Positions 5,410 to 5,656 of a DNA stretch of 5,656 bases are shown in pieces (positions within the stretch are counted from its first letter, which is position 1; each line of letters starts with the position of its first letter). Both the position numbers and the translations under genes were made by a program. Source of the DNA: Clostridiaceae bacterium (GTDB lineage Bacteria; Bacillota; Clostridia; Lutisporales; Lutisporaceae); NCBI GenBank assembly GCA_028697435.1, contig JAQVFD010000150.1, forward strand, positions 1 to 5,656. The letters are read 5' to 3'. The notes beneath the pieces were generated by a model. The model was not told where the DNA came from and made no database searches. It saw only the letters and a program-made list of their open reading frames with translations.

Positions 5410-5656
5410 CTAAATTATTCTCTTAAACTTTTTATCAAGTTCATATTTGCTCATGGTTATTATAGTTGGCCTTCCATGAGGACATGTATAGGGCAGGCTC
5501 GTTTTCATCAATCTCTCCAACAGTACACTTATTTCCTCAGGCGTTATATTATCCCCGGCTTTTATCGAATTTTTGCAGGCCATACTTATAATTATCTTTT
5601 CTAAAGGAGTAGCCGCACTTAATGTTGATTCCTTGAGTGAATCAAGAATATTATTA
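5410..5656 (-). CDS. mutL: DNA mismatch repair protein MutL, C-terminal 81 residues (partial)
   Basis: The gene enters from the right edge, and only its last 81 codons and the TAG (5412-5410) are present. Two blocks mark the C-terminal dimerisation and nicking domain of MutL: MACKNSIKAGD, matching the ACKxAIK motif, and LPYTCPHGRPTIITMSKYEL, which contains the CPHGRP metal-site motif. With the DMHAxxExxxxE motif (off the window) these residues form the endonuclease site of MutL in bacteria that lack MutH, so this should be a nicking MutL that acts after MutS recognises a mismatch. It is followed at 19 nt by miaA. mutS is expected further upstream but is not visible. Confidence 0.94.
   Translation of the reverse strand, partial: NNILDSLKESTLSAATPLEKIIISMACKNSIKAGDNITPEEISVLLERLMKTSLPYTCPHGRPTIITMSKYELDKKFKRII

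Noticed and set aside
1..5656. Mobile elements, CRISPR arrays, tRNA or rRNA genes, riboswitches and defence systems
   Set aside because: I found no transposase or integrase, no spaced direct repeats, no cloverleaf and no long structured leader. The leaders here are 30-65 nt, too short for most riboswitches or T-boxes.

Overview
This 5.66-kb window is AT-rich, densely packed and carries every recognisable gene on the minus strand. Strong Gram-positive Shine-Dalgarno sites (GGAGG, GAGGTGATC) precede most starts. The proteins are Firmicutes-like: a MutL with the CPHGRP motif, a short-tailed Hfq and a YnbB-type PLP enzyme. Together these point to a low-GC anaerobic Firmicute of the Clostridia. 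A cluster III / Ruminiclostridium-like genome is my best guess, by recall rather than by a search.

In the direction of transcription (high to low coordinates) the window holds six genes: the 3' end of mutL (5656-5410); miaA (5390-4443), 19 nt downstream; hfq (4362-4105) after a very AT-rich 80-nt gap; a strong hairpin terminator (4095-4068); a methionine gamma-lyase / YnbB-family PLP enzyme (3963-2671) with its own extended -10 promoter; a hairpin terminator (2629-2585); a long glutamine synthetase-family protein (about 2503-578) with a near-consensus promoter and a palindrome at its predicted transcription start; a bipartite terminator-like hairpin (570-500); and the 5' end of a secreted SxxK serine hydrolase (355-1, truncated by the window edge) with its own promoter and an upstream array of phased inverted repeats.

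The transcription layout looks like one operon end (mutL-miaA-hfq) followed by three single-gene units. Function runs from DNA mismatch repair, tRNA i6A37 modification and RNA chaperoning to PLP-dependent sulfur amino acid chemistry, glutamine synthesis and cell-envelope hydrolysis. The order miaA-hfq-ynbB-glutamine synthetase parallels the Bacillus subtilis region miaA-hfq...ynbA-ynbB-glnR-glnA, except that no glnR is present and the synthetase is an atypical long form.

This is mostly a conserved housekeeping neighbourhood. I see no mobile element, CRISPR array, RNA gene or defence system. The points most worth a second look are the atypical glutamine synthetase, with a departure from a canonical metal-site motif and a long C-terminal extension, and the operator-like palindromes in front of it and in front of the serine hydrolase.
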